Of a DNA stretch of 64,000 nt, positions 62,512 to 64,000 are shown piece by piece. This DNA comes from Stichopus chloronotus. Its lineage: Eukaryota > Echinodermata > Holothuroidea > Aspidochirotida > Stichopodidae. A program made the translations under genes and the position numbers. The notes under the pieces were generated by a model. It worked only from the letters and a program-made list of their open reading frames with translations, had not been told where the DNA came from and ran no database searches. The stretch spans positions 18,469,116 to 18,533,115 of the forward strand of contig CM037830.1 of assembly GCA_021234535.1 (NCBI GenBank), in the 5' to 3' direction. Position 1 is the first letter of the stretch. Every line of letters starts with the position of its first letter.

Positions 62512-64000
62512 CTGTGGAAAGGAGATATCACCAGCGAGTTGCTATTTTACGTACTGCCATAGTGTTGCCAGTCGTCGGCAGAAAAATCATTATTATGTTC
62601 AGGTGCCACTCGGTGTTGCATATCACAATATGACCCTTTGGTTGTATGTCAAAACATAAAAAAGAATATATATCTATATGGCTCTTTCAGAAAACCTCAG
62701 GAAACTTTATATGCAGCTGTCAAAAAGTTAGGCTGGTGCCTTCTTCAGCTCATTTGCAGGTAGGGGCTAAATGTATTGATTTATTTCAAAGAAACACTGC
62801 TTGTCGAGTTTTATGACACTTGATCTTAAAGTGATAGCGGCTGCAAACCTACACATCAAACGCATCCTGAGCCAGCTGGTTGTTTAAAGAATAGTTGGCT
62901 TAACTGCTGTTGCTCCATAAATGCTATTGAACTGGAACCTCCGAATAAAAGTAAGAAATACCTTTGCGAAACAAGTGCACTTCGTATCTTTGCTTATTTC
63001 GGAGGTCTTAAACTATTAGCAGTAATTAACTTTTCTGTTCTATCTCCGTCTAAAAAAAAAAAACAGCTTCCTGATATACGTTTAAACAAATAACTAACGG
63101 GTTTCATACATTTTCTCGACAAAATAGATCAACATTGTTTTAGGCAAGTTAGGCTACATAACCTAGGCCTACATTGTACAACACCATACGGTGAGTCGTC
63201 TTAAGGTTAGTGATTGACCTTAAGACGGCCTTTCAACTACTACAGCTACGTTCCCGGGCGTAATATATTTACCAGGTCGAATTATCATCAAAAACTGTGT
63301 TTTCATTCAATGAAAAGGTAGTGCGAGTGCTTGTAATTCGGCACAACTTTGCAGTCCTGATCATCTTTGCACATACTGCATGCAGAATTGTTCGTTAGTT
63401 ACCCACAGCGCATGCACTTATGTAAAACAATCTACACACTCTACTTTGAGAGACAATATGAACTGACATACATTGCAGAGAGTGAGACTGGCTCCCAAAA
63501 CGACAATTTGTGTGAAAACATGTCTAAGATGACATGTGCCGTAGATAGGCTTGAGCCTACGGATGAAAAGTCCGTAGGTCCGAGGAAAGTTGTATGGGTT
63601 ACATGGGTGGTGAAAAAGCAGGTGGGCGATTCAACTCTTCAGCCCACCAATTCGTCACACATACACATATGAACATACGCTACTAACCGCATCTGGTATG
63701 CTGTCAGATGTAACCTCCACTACTAGGTGCACTACATACAACTGCCGATAACGTTAACACGGGGAGACTCACCTCTATATGATAATTACCCTCATTCGTC
63801 GGGGATAAAATACACTTAACGGAACGGTTCCGTTGACAAACCTTTATTGTGTACAGGAACTATATGGAGTGTAAAAGGGGAATCGGCAGAAGCAAAATTT
63901 GTCACCAGTAATTGACTGATCATGTTTTGAAGGTTTAACACCAATCCAAACTTCCTGTCAACAGTCTGTGTGTTGTATAGTTCGCCGTGAACAACAAAGA
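62512..64000. other. Right edge, probable intron of the partial SLC23 gene
   Basis: Upstream of exon 7 of the partial SLC23 copy. I looked for an exon 6 equivalent on the minus strand and saw none, so this is probably intron. It contains a short perfect hairpin and an unrecognised open frame (63367-63672). Confidence 0.5.
63197..63227. repeat. Perfect 11-bp stem hairpin
   Basis: CGTCTTAAGGT and ACCTTAAGACG flank a 9-base loop. Could be a transposon foldback or chance. Confidence 0.6.

Noticed and set aside
1..64000. CRISPR arrays, bacterial operons, rRNA or tRNA genes
   Set aside because: None seen. Tandem repeats are simple microsatellites or minisatellites, and no cloverleaf with a convincing B-box was found on reading by eye.

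Overview
The window is nuclear DNA from an animal. It is AT-rich, its genes are cut into many short exons with GT-AG introns, and it carries microsatellites, non-LTR retrotransposon remnants and a decayed protein-primed-type DNA polymerase element. The two gene families (plexin and SLC23), the intron density and frequent words such as TAGGCCTAC fit an invertebrate deuterostome, perhaps an echinoderm or hemichordate. That placement is an inference and is weak.

Region 1 (about 2.9-21.4 kb, + strand) is a complete plexin-family receptor gene that I could assemble into 20 coding exons with consistent splice phases (3,948 nt, 1,315 residues). It encodes signal peptide, Sema, PSI/IPT repeats and one membrane helix, then stops after about 32 cytoplasmic residues, so the Rho-binding/RasGAP-like domain that plexins use to signal is absent. 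The 520 bases after the stop contain coding-like pieces in shifting frames with a repeated motif. Intron 5 holds a broken PolB-bearing mobile element.

Region 2 (21.4-29.8 kb) has no gene I can support. It holds candidate polyadenylation signals, a TA repeat, an inverted-repeat structure and dispersed repeats.

Region 3 (29.8-62.5 kb, - strand) holds two head-to-tail SLC23 (nucleobase/ascorbate transporter) paralogues. The downstream copy (29,798-48,325) is complete in 13 exons (1,839 nt, 612 residues). The upstream copy (55,670-62,511) shows its last seven exons, and its 5' exons must lie beyond the window. Both share a changed NAT signature. A 129-bp stretch of exon 9 is almost identical between the copies while the rest has diverged, suggesting gene conversion. 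A decayed third copy of exon 3 lies in inverted orientation inside an intron of the upstream copy.

Introns and the 7.3-kb spacer of region 3 carry an L1-like LINE fragment, a second LINE 3' end, a two-part dispersed repeat present twice, and a GATA-type microsatellite. The plexin and SLC23 genes converge tail to tail, and I see no functional link between them. Splice models are read by eye; RNA data would settle the ends and the plexin tail.
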